A stretch of DNA of 64,000 nt from Pseudomonas mendocina (GTDB lineage: Bacteria; Pseudomonadota; Gammaproteobacteria; Pseudomonadales; Pseudomonadaceae): the NCBI RefSeq assembly GCF_003008615.1, contig NZ_CP027657.1, positions 5,709,549 to 5,773,548 of the forward strand. Direction: 5' to 3'. Below, in pieces: positions 36,675 through 45,128 of this stretch. The stretch's first letter is position 1. Each line of letters opens with the position of its first letter. Position numbers and translations under genes: made by a program. Below the pieces are notes generated by a model. The model made no database searches. It saw nothing but the letters and a program-made list of their open reading frames with translations, and was not told the DNA's origin.

Positions 36675-37767
36675 TGAACTGCTCTCCGTAGGTGTTGAAG
36701 CCGATCACCCGCTGCTGGCGCAGCAGTGAGGCGACCGGCTCGACGCCGCCGTCGTTCTCGATTTCCAGGCGACGCAGGAAGCAATCGCAGCCGATGGTCA
36801 GCAGCAGCGGCCCGAGGCGCTGCTCCAGCCCGGCGAACAGTTGCTGCAGGTTGGGCAGCAAGGGGCCGGGGCGCATCGCGGTGAGGACGATGCCGTTCTC
36901 CACCGCGCAGTAGAAGGTCAGACTGAGGTCGTCATGCACCTGCTGGATCGAGCGCACGTAGTAGTGATCGCTGATGCGTACGGCCAGTGGATAGGCAGCG
37001 AACGCCCGGAGATCCAGCGCATCCAGCGGTACGCCGATCAGATCAGCGTATTCCTGCGCCGCTGGTGCAGCGTTGAGCTCATAGACTCGCCGGCTGGAGC
37101 TGTCGGCGCGCGTGACCACCAGCTTCTCGCCACTGGGCTCGATGTGATGAGAGCTGAACACCTCGAACTCCAGCCAGGTATTGAACAGCACCACCACCGC
37201 CGCACCGCTATGAAAGCACCCGCCGTGGTAGACGTGGGTATGGGTCAGATGGTTGTCATCGCCGGCCGAGCCGCCGAAGTGCGGAATGCTGCCCAACGCC
37301 GCGCTGAGCGCGCCGAGCACCAGTTCTTCACGGCTGGAAAGACCATCGAGCAGGGTCAGGGCGAAGCTGTGGCCCTTGATCGAAGCCAGCTCGTTGCTGC
37401 GGCAATCCTTCACCAGACCATCGACCAGATGCTGTGCATCGAGCAGGTTGAAGCGCTCCATCTCGTCGATCAGCACGCTGGCGATGGAGAAGCAGCGCAG
37501 GTCGAAACCCAGCGCCACCACACAACCACGGCCGTAGCCTTGCGGGGTGATTTCCCCGGCACTGGTACAACCAACCAGGCTCACCCCGCCGAAATGCTGC
37601 TCCAGCGCCTGGCCAAGGCCGTCGAGGTCGTATTCGGCTGAGCAGAAGAACAGGACGAAGCCGAGATAAGGGTGGATCAGCTGGCGTGCCAGTTCCTGGG
37701 CGGCCAGCTCGACATCCTTTGTGTTGGATACGGCGCTGAGCACGCCCTCCGACTGTTCCAAGGCCAT
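36604..37767 (-). CDS. nosP: NO-sensing FIST-domain haemoprotein NosP
   Basis: About 387 residues with a FIST_N domain (LVGCTSAGEITPQGYGRG, VVALGFDLRCFSIASVL) and a FIST_C domain (EYADLIGVPLDALDLRAFAAYP). The last segment EQFNGMHINQTFTGVAIGR is characteristic. NosP of P. aeruginosa (PA1975) binds haem and nitric oxide and controls NahK; the gene pair and order are the same here. I chose the ATG at 37767, preceded by GGGGCG; an ATG four codons upstream (37779) is possible. Confidence 0.87.
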   Translation of the reverse strand: MALEQSEGVLSAVSNTKDVELAAQELARQLIHPYLGFVLFFCSAEYDLDGLGQALEQHFGGVSLVGCTSAGEITPQGYGRGCVVALGFDLRCFSIASVLIDEMERFNLLDAQHLVDGLVKDCRSNELASIKGHSFALTLLDGLSSREELVLGALSAALGSIPHFGGSAGDDNHLTHTHVYHGGCFHSGAAVVVLFNTWLEFEVFSSHHIEPSGEKLVVTRADSSSRRVYELNAAPAAQEYADLIGVPLDALDLRAFAAYPLAVRISDHYYVRSIQQVHDDLSLTFYCAVENGIVLTAMRPGPLLPNLQQLFAGLEQRLGPLLLTIGCDCFLRRLEIENDGGVEPVASLLRQQRVIGFNTYGEQFNGMHINQTFTGVAIGRPTGRSER

Positions 37768-37830
37768 AACACGCCCCATACACCTAGTGATCAGGGGGAA
37801 ATTTTACGAAGCTGGCGATGGCCGCCCCAT

Positions 37831-37853
37831 GCTACTTGAGTACTGGGTAGTAG
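37831..37853 (-). promoter_or_regulatory. candidate operator upstream of nosP
   Basis: Read toward nosP: ATCTACTACCCAGTACTCAA, about 65-85 bases before the start. Same motif set, which would place nosP-nahK in the PQQ regulon. Confidence 0.5.
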
Positions 37854-37968
37854 ATCCGTAGGGCGTACTCGCGAAGCAGTACGCCAGGCGCCAAGGGCAA
37901 TCGAGAACAAGGTATCTGGTGCCGAAGGGGACTTTCGTACACCCCGTTCGTCCTCACGAACCGGGGGC

Positions 37969-38041
37969 ACTGGTGCGCATGGCGCACCCTACCGGGCGTA
38001 CGACGCGCGCCGCCATGCCTGTGTAGGGTGCGCCGTGCGCA
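37969..38041. repeat. GTAGGGTGCGC repeat pair between nosP and the PA1974-like gene
   Basis: GGTGCGCATGGCGCACCCTACC faces GTAGGGTGCGCCGTGCGCACC. No gene is seen in the 37780-38050 gap. Confidence 0.8.
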
Positions 38042-38050
38042 CCACAGCCC

Positions 38051-38443
38051 TCAAGGCACAGGCCAGAACATCAGGGTGAGCACGAACATCCCGGCGTAGA
38101 AACCGATCTCCAGGGTTTCCGTCCACGGCTGGATGCGCATGATCGCGCCGTGCACATGCACCAGCACCATCAGCAGGGCCACGGCAGCCAGGACTTCGAA
38201 GGTGGTGTGCAGCGCTTCGCCGGTCAGCGCCGCCCGCAACATCAGCGCCTCGACGATGAGGATGAAGGCCCCCAGGCAGCGACCGAAGTAGACAGCCAGG
38301 TCGATGTCCTGCGGGATACGCCAGCGCATCAGGCGCGCCCAGGTCAGCGGAAACAGGAAGATAGGCAGTGCGAATACCAGCGTGGTGCTGATCGCCAACA
38401 CCAGCAGGTAGGTTTGAGCGTGAAGGCTCCAGATTCCAATCAT
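38051..38443 (-). CDS. small integral membrane protein, PA1974-like
   Basis: 130 residues with four membrane helices (YLLVLAISTTLVFALPIFLF, YFGRCLGAFILIVEALML, FEVLAAVALLMVLVHVHG, LEIGFYAGMFVLTLMFW). Position between pqqF/porin and nosP is like PA1974 in P. aeruginosa. No functional motif. ATG at 38443 chosen because upstream sequence belongs to a MITE-like element. Confidence 0.75.
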   Translation of the reverse strand: MIGIWSLHAQTYLLVLAISTTLVFALPIFLFPLTWARLMRWRIPQDIDLAVYFGRCLGAFILIVEALMLRAALTGEALHTTFEVLAAVALLMVLVHVHGAIMRIQPWTETLEIGFYAGMFVLTLMFWPVP

Positions 38444-38469
38444 GATGGTTCTCTTCTTTCGATCCCTGA

Positions 38470-38609
38470 GAGCCCGTTCACGATCTGGCGAGCTAGAGCG
38501 ATACAAGGCAAACACAAGCGAGGAAACGGAATTTACGTGCTGTAAATGAGTATTCCGAGCTTGTGTTTAACGCAGTAGCGCCGACGCGCAGCAGATCGTG
38601 AACAGGCTC
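38470..38609. mobile_element. MITE-like element with 17-base terminal inverted repeats
   Basis: GAGCCCGTTCACGATCT at the left matches the inverted right end AGATCGTGAACAGGCTC at 16 of 17 positions. The interior has ACGTGCTGTAAATGAG and TAACGCAGTAGC, as in the 8984 copy. Best-preserved member in the window. Confidence 0.8.
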
Positions 38610-38616
38610 GAAAAGA

Positions 38617-38639
38617 ACGGGAGGCCATAGGCCTCCCGT
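38617..38639 (-). terminator. intrinsic terminator of the porin gene
   Basis: On the minus strand ACGGGAGGCC-TAT-GGCCTCCCGT followed by TCTTTTC. Confidence 0.85.
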
Positions 38640-38657
38640 CGTCTACAAGCCGATGGC

Positions 38658-39842
38658 TTACCAGCTGAGCACCGCACCTACAGCGAAGGTGTCAGTGTCC
38701 TCGTTCAGACCACTGCCTGCGGCGGCATCGATCTGGTACTGGTTGTACTCGGCGACCAACTTGAGGTTGTCGTTGATGGTGCGGAAGTAGGCGATGCCGC
38801 GGGTCTCGTAGTCAGCTGCCACACCCAGGCCGTTGCCGTCGTCCTCGGTCTTGCCGTAGGACAGCGCCACGTGGTTCTTGCCCCAGGTGTAGGAGCCCTG
38901 CAGCAGGTAGCCGTCGCTGTCGATGTCACGCAGGGTCGGCTCGCCCAGGTTGTTGGTGAAGAACGGGTTGATGCCCTTGGCCTGGAAGCCCGAGCCGGTC
39001 AGCGACAGACCACCGAATTTGGCCTGCACGCCATAGCCAAGACCCTTGGAGGTGACCTTGTCGACGGTGTCGTCGGTGTTCTCGGAGGTCTGGTAGGCGC
39101 CGTTGACCCAGGTGTAGATGGTCGAGCCACCCAGATCGAACTGGTAGCTGACCTCGGATTCGAAGCGCGGGTTTTCCTGATAGGCCTTGCCGGTGGCGCT
39201 GTCATCGTTGGTGTCGACCGGATCCATGATGCCGACCGCGACACGCAAGCCTTCGGCCAGGTTGTTGTTGCGATAGGTAATCTGCGAAGTCGGGAACGGA
39301 TACGGGTAGCCAGTGCCGATGTTGCCGAACGACACGCCGGTGCCGTCGACCAGGCCGAGGGTATCGGAGACGTTGCCGTAACCGGCCAGCAACTCGTCGA
39401 GGAAGATGTTGGAGCGCGAGAACAGACCGAAGTCCTTACCCACCAGCACCTCGCCCCACTCCGGGCTGGAGACGGTGCCGTAGAACTGACGAACGTCGAT
39501 GGCAGTGTCGGTGCCGTTGGTTTCGCTGTCGTTGATGGTGACCCAGAAGGACGAGCGACCGGTCAGCTTGAGACCATCGATCTGCTTGCCGAAGTTGAAA
39601 CCGATCCAGTTGGGCAGAAAGCCCATCTTCACCCGCGACTGACGACGGTCGAACTGCTCGCCATCACGATCCACGTCGCTGTTGACGTAGAAGGCGTTGA
39701 TATAGCCGTCGGTGGAGAAAGTGGTGTCGTCCTTGTCGTACAGGACGATCTCGGCAGCAGCCTGCTGAGCGGTCACCAGTGCGACGGCGGCAGCCAGAGT
39801 GAGGGGCAGAAATCGAGTGATGGCGATCTTGTTGTTGTTCAT
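38658..39842 (-). CDS. outer-membrane porin of the alcohol-oxidation cluster
   Basis: 394 residues: signal peptide (MNNNKIAITRFLPLTLAAAV, cut near AAA), then beta-strand-rich sequence with aromatic girdles (SSFWVTINDSETNG, RFESEVSYQFDLGGSTIYTW) and a C-terminal aromatic residue (VGAVLSW), as needed for outer-membrane insertion. General gram-negative porin fold. Its place next to pqqF and an upstream regulon motif suggest it lets alcohols or related substrates in (inference). GGAGAG precedes the ATG. Confidence 0.87.
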   Translation of the reverse strand: MNNNKIAITRFLPLTLAAAVALVTAQQAAAEIVLYDKDDTTFSTDGYINAFYVNSDVDRDGEQFDRRQSRVKMGFLPNWIGFNFGKQIDGLKLTGRSSFWVTINDSETNGTDTAIDVRQFYGTVSSPEWGEVLVGKDFGLFSRSNIFLDELLAGYGNVSDTLGLVDGTGVSFGNIGTGYPYPFPTSQITYRNNNLAEGLRVAVGIMDPVDTNDDSATGKAYQENPRFESEVSYQFDLGGSTIYTWVNGAYQTSENTDDTVDKVTSKGLGYGVQAKFGGLSLTGSGFQAKGINPFFTNNLGEPTLRDIDSDGYLLQGSYTWGKNHVALSYGKTEDDGNGLGVAADYETRGIAYFRTINDNLKLVAEYNQYQIDAAAGSGLNEDTDTFAVGAVLSW

Positions 39843-39993
39843 AACGCTCTCCGCTTGAGTGGCGACCACCAGGGCAGTCGTGTCGGAGGCGATTATCGAA
39901 AGCAGGCCAGGCTGGCCATACACTGCCTTGGCAGCGATTGCCTGCTGCTTTGGCGTGGAGGTGTCGGTCTGCTTCTGGCGACTCGCGACCGAC

Positions 39994-40032
39994 CTGCTAC
40001 CGGTAGCGGGAGAAAGGTCGTAGTACCAGGGC
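39994..40032 (-). promoter_or_regulatory. candidate operator upstream of the porin gene
   Basis: CCCTGGTACTACGACC (read toward the porin) beside a perfect palindrome GCTACCGGTAGC. No gene is seen in the 39843-40122 gap. Confidence 0.45.
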
Positions 40033-40122
40033 AGCCCTTGGACGTAGAAAGCCCGGCACTCACTGCAAGCGCATGACGCACTGCACGCACCAAGAGCGAA
40101 ATCCTGATAAGGGAAAGCGCGC

Positions 40123-42504
40123 CTAGGCGGGCGGCTGCGCTCCGCTGGCCAGCACACGCCAGTCGCTCACTCGCAGCAATTGCTCGTGAGCCTTGAGCAG
40201 ATCGTTCGGCGCCAGCGCTGTTAGCGCCTCTCGCACCCGTTGCGGATGCACCTCGGGTAATCCGGCCAGATGCAATTGCCAAAGCTGCTCGGCACGCGGA
40301 AGGTTCGCCTGCAGCGGACGAAGCGCCTGCTGCAATGCCGTGCGGCAACCTGACAAGAGCGTGTCATCCAGCGTTGCGAGTGACTCGCGCTGCTCATCGA
40401 GAAATGCACGGATATGGCCGAAGATGCCGGCCGCATCGCATACCGGCGACTGCAGTGCGAACAGCAGCCCACGCTGGCCCTGCATCTGGCGAAAACCGGC
40501 AAACAGCGCGTAGCCGAGCTGCAGCTCGCCACGCAGCCGCTGGTAGAAACGGCCCTGCAACAGCTGCCCAAGCAGACGCCAGGCCGCCTCGGTATAGGCA
40601 TCGACAGCAGGCAGCGGACAGAACAGCAATAGCGCCGCATCACCACCTGGCTGCGCGGCCTGACACCAGGTGAGCCCGCCGCCGTCACCCGACACCGGCT
40701 GCAGGGCGAGCAGCGGTTCGACACTCGTGCAGAGCTGGGCAAGCTGCTCCTGCTCACGCTCGCTAAAACCGACTCCCATTCCCTGCAACTCCAGCTCGCC
40801 CGGGGCCTCGCAAAGCACTGGCAGGCGTTGCAGCAGCGCCCTTAGTAGCAGCCCCTGAGAAGCCGGCTCGACCCGCTGGCCGATGGGCGCCAGCAGCAAT
40901 GGCAGGATCTGCGCACTGAAGCCCGACAGCAGCCTTGCCACCCCCTGCAACACCAGCGTCCAGCTCTCACGCTGCACGCTCAGTTGGGTGACGATGCCCA
41001 AGCGCTCACCACGCTGACGGATATCGCCAATCCGCGCCTGCAAGGTGGCTTCGAGTTCATCCCAAGCGCCCTCACCGTCCAACCGTCCGCGCCAGTACAG
41101 CGCCGCAGGGTCACCGGCACTCACGCTGGCGTAATGACGCAGCCGGACAGCGGGCAGAACGGCCACGGCTGGCACCTTCACCTGCAACAGCGCATCACCC
41201 AGCGGCAAACGCCAGTCGCGGTGAACTACGACGACAGGCTCACACGCCGGCAGCGCACGCAATGGCAGGCTCAAGCCGCCCGCGGGCCAATCAGGCTGGG
41301 GCTGTTCGCTGCACTGCAACTCGATCCAGCCGTCATCAGCCGTCATCTGCGCCAACAGGTTCTTGAGCGCTCGCAGCGTGCACGCCTCATCGCATTGCGG
41401 CGCTTGCAGATGCTGCGCCAGGGCCAGGGGGCTCGCCACAAGCTGGCGCAGCGCAGCACTCTGATGCCACTCACGCAAACGTGACGCCCAGTTCGGATCG
41501 TCCTGTACAGACTGCAACCAGCCTTGAATGGCAGTGCGCAATTCGGTGCCCCGAGTCACCTCGGCCCCGCCACAGTCGAAACGCAAAAGGCATTGCCCGG
41601 CATGGCAATACAACACCCGCACCAGCAACTGCTGGCACAAGCCCAGCTCACGCAGCCCCGCGAGCAAGCCCCGGGGTGCTGCATCCTGCAGCGCATCGAG
41701 CAACAGCTCCAGCGCCTGCTCCAGGCCATCTGCCTGAAGCTGCACGGCGCAGCCCAGGTACAACCCAGCTCGGCTGTGCTGCAGGCTCAAGCGGGGCGCG
41801 CGCAGCGGCAGCATAGCGGCTGGCGCCATATTGGCCGGTTCATCGTCACAGCCAGGACTTTGCCTGAGATGCTCTTCAGCAATGGCCAGCAATTGCTCCG
41901 CCGGCTGCGGCCCGACCAGGGTCAGGCGCATGCGTCCGGCAAGATAATGGTTTTGGTGATAGTCCCGCAGCGCCTGCTGGAATACTGTCTGCTCGAGCGG
42001 AAGGCTCGCTCGATCCCCGGCGAGAAAGTCCGCGCAACGATGCCCTGCGGCCAGAGCCTGACTCAGGGCATGATCGATGCGGCAGCTGGCGTCCTGGCTA
42101 CGCGCCTGATATTCGGCCTGCAGCACCTCGCGCTCGCGCGCCTGAGCCTCGACCTGCAACAGCGGCCAACGCAGCATATCCAGCAGCCGCAGCAACGCTG
42201 GTTGCAACTGTTCGGCCGCAAGCTCGAAAACGAAATCGGTATGTCGCGCCTGAGTGGAGGCATTGACCACACCGCCCTGCCCCTGGACGAAGGCCATCAA
42301 ACCCTGCTCGGCAGCATAGTGACGGCTACCGAGAAACAGCAGATGTTCGAGAAAATGCGCCAACCCCGGATAGGCAGGCGGCTCATCATGGCTGCCCACT
42401 GCGACTCGCAGGCAAAGCCCCACCCGCTCCGCCCAGGGCTGTTGCAGGACACGGATCTCGGCGCCATTGCTCAGGCGCCTGACAAGAACGGGTTGATCAG
42501 ACAT
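40123..42504 (-). CDS. pqqF: PQQ biosynthesis M16 peptidase PqqF
   Basis: 793 residues, an inverzincin-type M16 peptidase. The zinc site HFLEHLLF (HxxEH) is near residue 48, with the distal Glu probably in the following FVFELAAEQ helix; the C-terminal half is the inactive paired domain. It trims the PqqA peptide after PqqE acts. Unlinked from pqqA-E by 32 kb, as in P. aeruginosa (PA1973). It is the last island gene before the prophage-split dusA. Confidence 0.94.
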   Translation of the reverse strand: MSDQPVLVRRLSNGAEIRVLQQPWAERVGLCLRVAVGSHDEPPAYPGLAHFLEHLLFLGSRHYAAEQGLMAFVQGQGGVVNASTQARHTDFVFELAAEQLQPALLRLLDMLRWPLLQVEAQAREREVLQAEYQARSQDASCRIDHALSQALAAGHRCADFLAGDRASLPLEQTVFQQALRDYHQNHYLAGRMRLTLVGPQPAEQLLAIAEEHLRQSPGCDDEPANMAPAAMLPLRAPRLSLQHSRAGLYLGCAVQLQADGLEQALELLLDALQDAAPRGLLAGLRELGLCQQLLVRVLYCHAGQCLLRFDCGGAEVTRGTELRTAIQGWLQSVQDDPNWASRLREWHQSAALRQLVASPLALAQHLQAPQCDEACTLRALKNLLAQMTADDGWIELQCSEQPQPDWPAGGLSLPLRALPACEPVVVVHRDWRLPLGDALLQVKVPAVAVLPAVRLRHYASVSAGDPAALYWRGRLDGEGAWDELEATLQARIGDIRQRGERLGIVTQLSVQRESWTLVLQGVARLLSGFSAQILPLLLAPIGQRVEPASQGLLLRALLQRLPVLCEAPGELELQGMGVGFSEREQEQLAQLCTSVEPLLALQPVSGDGGGLTWCQAAQPGGDAALLLFCPLPAVDAYTEAAWRLLGQLLQGRFYQRLRGELQLGYALFAGFRQMQGQRGLLFALQSPVCDAAGIFGHIRAFLDEQRESLATLDDTLLSGCRTALQQALRPLQANLPRAEQLWQLHLAGLPEVHPQRVREALTALAPNDLLKAHEQLLRVSDWRVLASGAQPPA

Positions 42505-42778
42505 CGATTATTCTCGGGGCAGCTTGCCGCCTAGATTCCCTCCAGCACCACTGTCCGACAATGCTGCTTTGGGTCGAGTTCGATCAGCACTTTGGTCGCA
42601 AAAGCACCGAACAGCTCGTGGCGAGCGCAAAAAATTGCCAGGAGCGATGCTCCACGTCGCCCAATGACGACCCACGAGGTTGCCGCCAAGGCTGGCAGGC
42701 GACAAAAAGCGGCAGGAGCCACTTGGCCTTGCTGTTAGAATATGCGCCCGTTTTTCACCAGCCTATCGCAGCGCACCC

Positions 42779-42850
42779 ATGCCCCAGCAATCCAGCCGTC
42801 CCGCCGCCCTCTCACGCCGCTTCTCCGTGGCACCGATGATGGATTGGTGA
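42779..42850 (+). pseudogene. dusA: 5' fragment of dusA cut by the prophage
   Basis: The open frame encodes MPQQSSRPAALSRRFSV then APMMDW and stops at a TGA created by phage sequence. RFSVAPMMDWTD is the conserved start of tRNA-dihydrouridine synthase A, so only 23 codons of the host gene remain here. The rest should lie at the other end of the prophage, outside the window. The 42505-42778 gap before it contains the dusA promoter region and one doubtful minus-strand frame. Confidence 0.85.
42828..42850 (+). other. prophage attachment site attL in dusA
   Basis: Host identity with dusA ends near GGCACCGATGATGGATTGG. The dusA 5' end is a known target of a family of phage integrases. Immediately inside are palindromes GATTCTAT...ATAGAATC and GCATAGAATCTATGC, possible arm sites or a terminator for umuC. 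The exact core cannot be fixed without attR. Confidence 0.75.
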
Positions 42851-42923
42851 GATTCTATCGGCAGGCCTTGCAGCACTAAGGCAACAGCGCGCATAGAATC
42901 TATGCGTACCAAATTTGTACCAC

Positions 42924-44192
42924 TCAAATTCGCCAGAGCTGATCAAGGCGTGTCGTAAAACTCCGACTCATCAACTCGCGCTTCATCCCCCAGCCCGGCG
43001 TCGGCGGCACCACGCCAGGTCGAAGCGTTCCTCTGCCCCACTTCGCATTCACAGCATCCAGCACCGCCATTACCTGGCGGGAGGCCTCTGGCTGGCTTGG
43101 CGTGAACAGGTCATCGGTGTACTCGCCGCGCTGGCAGAGATCGAGCAGCAGCACCTCTGCCTTGCTGAACGCGAAGCCGGGGCGGTAGACCTGCTCCAGC
43201 CCGGCCAAGGCCGCCTGGGTGATCAGCCGCGTGTCGTCGCTCGGGTACTGTAGTTCGCACATAATCCCTCGGGCGAACTTGGGCTCATCGGGATTGAACA
43301 TCCCGGTGCGGATGCTCACCCGCACCCGCTTGCATACTGACCCCTGAGCCCGCAACTTCTCGGCTGCCCTGGCAGCGTAGGTGGCCACTGCCTCGCGGAT
43401 CGGCGGCAGCTCGTGCAGGCGTTTGCCAAACATCCGGCTGCAGCAGATCTCCTGTTTCGGCGGCGCCTCCCCGTCAAGCTCGAGGCAGGTTATGCCGCGC
43501 AGTTCGCGCGCCGTCTTCTCCAGCACCACACTGAACTGCGTGCGCAGTGTCCATGCATCAGCTGCAGCCAAGTCGGCAGCGGTCTTGATGTTCAGGTCAC
43601 TCAGGCGAGCAGTCAGCCGGCGGCCAACGCCCCACACTTCACCGACCGGCGTGGCAGCCAGCAGCTTGGCGCGGCGCTCCGGATCGCGGATATCGACCAC
43701 CCCGCCCGTCTGCTTCTGCCAGCGCTTCGCCGCGTAGTTGGCCAGCTTCGCCAGCGTCTTGCTCGGGCCAATGCCAACGCCAGTCGGGATACCCGTGCAC
43801 GCCAGCACCTGGCCGCGGATATCCCGGCCCAGTGCATCGAGGTCACCCAGCACGCCAGTCAGCTCGGCGAAGGCCTCGTCGATGCTATAAACCTCCAGCG
43901 CCGGCACCAGGCCTTCTATGACGGTCATGACCCGCTCGCTCATATCGCCATAAAGCGCATAGTTCGAACTGAACGCCATGCCGCCGGCCGCTTCGAATGA
44001 CTTACGGATCTGGAACCACGGCTCACCCATCTTGATGCCCAGCGCCTTTGCCTCGGCCGTTCTGCTCACGACACAGCCGTCGTTGTTCGACAAGACGACG
44101 ATGGGCACCCGAGCCAGGTCAGGCCGAAACACTCTCTCGCAGCTGCAGTAGAAGGCGTTGCAGTCGATCAGTGCGAACACGCGGTCAGCCAC
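42924..44192 (-). CDS. umuC: phage-borne Y-family DNA polymerase subunit UmuC/RumB
   Basis: 422 residues, the typical UmuC length. Motifs: [17 protein letters not shown] with the first catalytic Asp, [13 protein letters not shown], and [12 protein letters not shown] with the second acidic pair; a little-finger domain follows. It begins at a GTG that overlaps the umuD stop by eight bases. First gene inside the left prophage end. Error-prone lesion bypass as part of Pol V. Confidence 0.92.
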   Translation of the reverse strand: MADRVFALIDCNAFYCSCERVFRPDLARVPIVVLSNNDGCVVSRTAEAKALGIKMGEPWFQIRKSFEAAGGMAFSSNYALYGDMSERVMTVIEGLVPALEVYSIDEAFAELTGVLGDLDALGRDIRGQVLACTGIPTGVGIGPSKTLAKLANYAAKRWQKQTGGVVDIRDPERRAKLLAATPVGEVWGVGRRLTARLSDLNIKTAADLAAADAWTLRTQFSVVLEKTARELRGITCLELDGEAPPKQEICCSRMFGKRLHELPPIREAVATYAARAAEKLRAQGSVCKRVRVSIRTGMFNPDEPKFARGIMCELQYPSDDTRLITQAALAGLEQVYRPGFAFSKAEVLLLDLCQRGEYTDDLFTPSQPEASRQVMAVLDAVNAKWGRGTLRPGVVPPTPGWGMKRELMSRSFTTRLDQLWRI

Positions 44193-44619
44193 AGTGGCGC
44201 CCCTGCCGGCACAGACCGACGTAGACGCCCCAGACCTGAAACTCTTCAGCCTCGAGCACGTAGCGCGGCGGATACTGGGGATTGGCCGACAGCAGGATGA
44301 CTTGGTGCTGGTCGCCACCCAGGATCTTGAGCAGCGGTTCGCCGTTCACACACGCGATCACCACATCGCCCCGCCGGGCCTTGGCCGACTTATCGATCAG
44401 AACCAAGTCGCTGTCGAGGATGCCGAGCCCCTGCAGGCTGTCGCCGCCGACACGCGCGAGATAGATCTGCGGGCGATGAAGGCCGAACAGTTCGTCGAGA
44501 GAGATGCGTTGCTCAAGATGATCCTGGGCCGGACTTGGGAAGCCGGCCGGAACACTGGGGAGGAAGTAAGGAACCTCGGTACCACCAGATTCGATCTGGC
44601 CGAGGATGGTGACACTGTC
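44185..44619 (-). CDS. umuD: UmuD/RumA, S24 self-cleaving protein
   Basis: About 144 residues: [17 protein letters not shown], the cleavage region [11 protein letters not shown] (Ala-Gly instead of the commoner Cys-Gly), catalytic Ser in [10 protein letters not shown] and Lys in EPLLKIL. The start is uncertain: a TTG at 44619 (MDSVTILG after initiation) is preferred because the frame upstream runs into the LexA box. Forms Pol V with UmuC after RecA-stimulated cleavage. Confidence 0.85.
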   Translation of the reverse strand, partial: DSVTILGQIESGGTEVPYFLPSVPAGFPSPAQDHLEQRISLDELFGLHRPQIYLARVGGDSLQGLGILDSDLVLIDKSAKARRGDVVIACVNGEPLLKILGGDQHQVILLSANPQYPPRYVLEAEEFQVWGVYVGLCRQGRHCG

Positions 44620-44640
44620 CAATTCTGAGCACCCGATACA

Positions 44641-44656
44641 CTGTATGCACAAACAG
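44641..44656. promoter_or_regulatory. LexA (SOS) box of umuDC
   Basis: CTGTATGCACAAACAG, a perfect CTGT-N8-ACAG, 21 bases before the preferred umuD start. Indicates DNA-damage induction. Confidence 0.9.
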
Positions 44657-44745
44657 TATTTGCATTGACACGATCAGCGTCAATGCCATGATCGAAGGAG
44701 TCGACAAAAGGAAAGGCGCACCACTGGTGCCAGAAAGCACAAACG

Positions 44746-44791
44746 AAAAAGGCCCGGCACCGCAGGGACTCCCCCACGGCAACGGGCCTTT
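44746..44791 (-). terminator. intrinsic terminator after the small gene at 44809
   Basis: On the minus strand AAAGGCCCG ... CGGGCCTTTTT with a long loop that itself can pair partly. Confidence 0.7.
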
Positions 44792-44808
44792 GATTCATGC
44801 AGCTCTAA

Positions 44809-45072
44809 CTACAGCACAATCACCACCCCACGCCTGGGGCCAATGTGTGTCTCTTCAGGAGCGTCTGCCCCCTCGACGATGAACACCTCAACCTCGGCGC
44901 CCGGCCGTGGTTCGGCTGGCTTAATCCGCGCATGACGATAAGTCTTACGCCCCTGATCAAGCACCCAGGAGATCTGCGACTGGTGGAAGCTCCAGATCCC
45001 ATACCCATCGCGATCAGCGACCTTTCGCTCCAAGTGCATTGCAAGCCCGTTACTCATTCGAATGGACAGCAT
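44809..45072 (-). CDS. small hypothetical phage protein
   Basis: 87 residues, no recognised domain. Starts MLSIRMSNGLAMHLERK with GGGGG six bases before the ATG; ends GPRRGVVIVL. Followed by its own terminator. Located between umuD and the methylase on the same strand. Confidence 0.6.
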   Translation of the reverse strand: MLSIRMSNGLAMHLERKVADRDGYGIWSFHQSQISWVLDQGRKTYRHARIKPAEPRPGAEVEVFIVEGADAPEETHIGPRRGVVIVL

Positions 45073-45128
45073 CTGAACCCCCGGCGAGAAAAAAGGGATT
45101 CTAACCGAGGCTGCCCACTCAGAAGCGC

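Noticed and set aside
42531..42722. 63-codon minus-strand frame between pqqF and dusA
   Set aside because: The end (TKVLIELDPKQHCRTVVLEGI without its last residue is 20 long) looks protein-like, but there is no ribosome site and part overlaps small dyads. Not enough to call a gene.
44397..44882. Short frames around umuD and the following terminator
   Set aside because: Overlap the clear umuD gene or the terminator hairpin in other frames.
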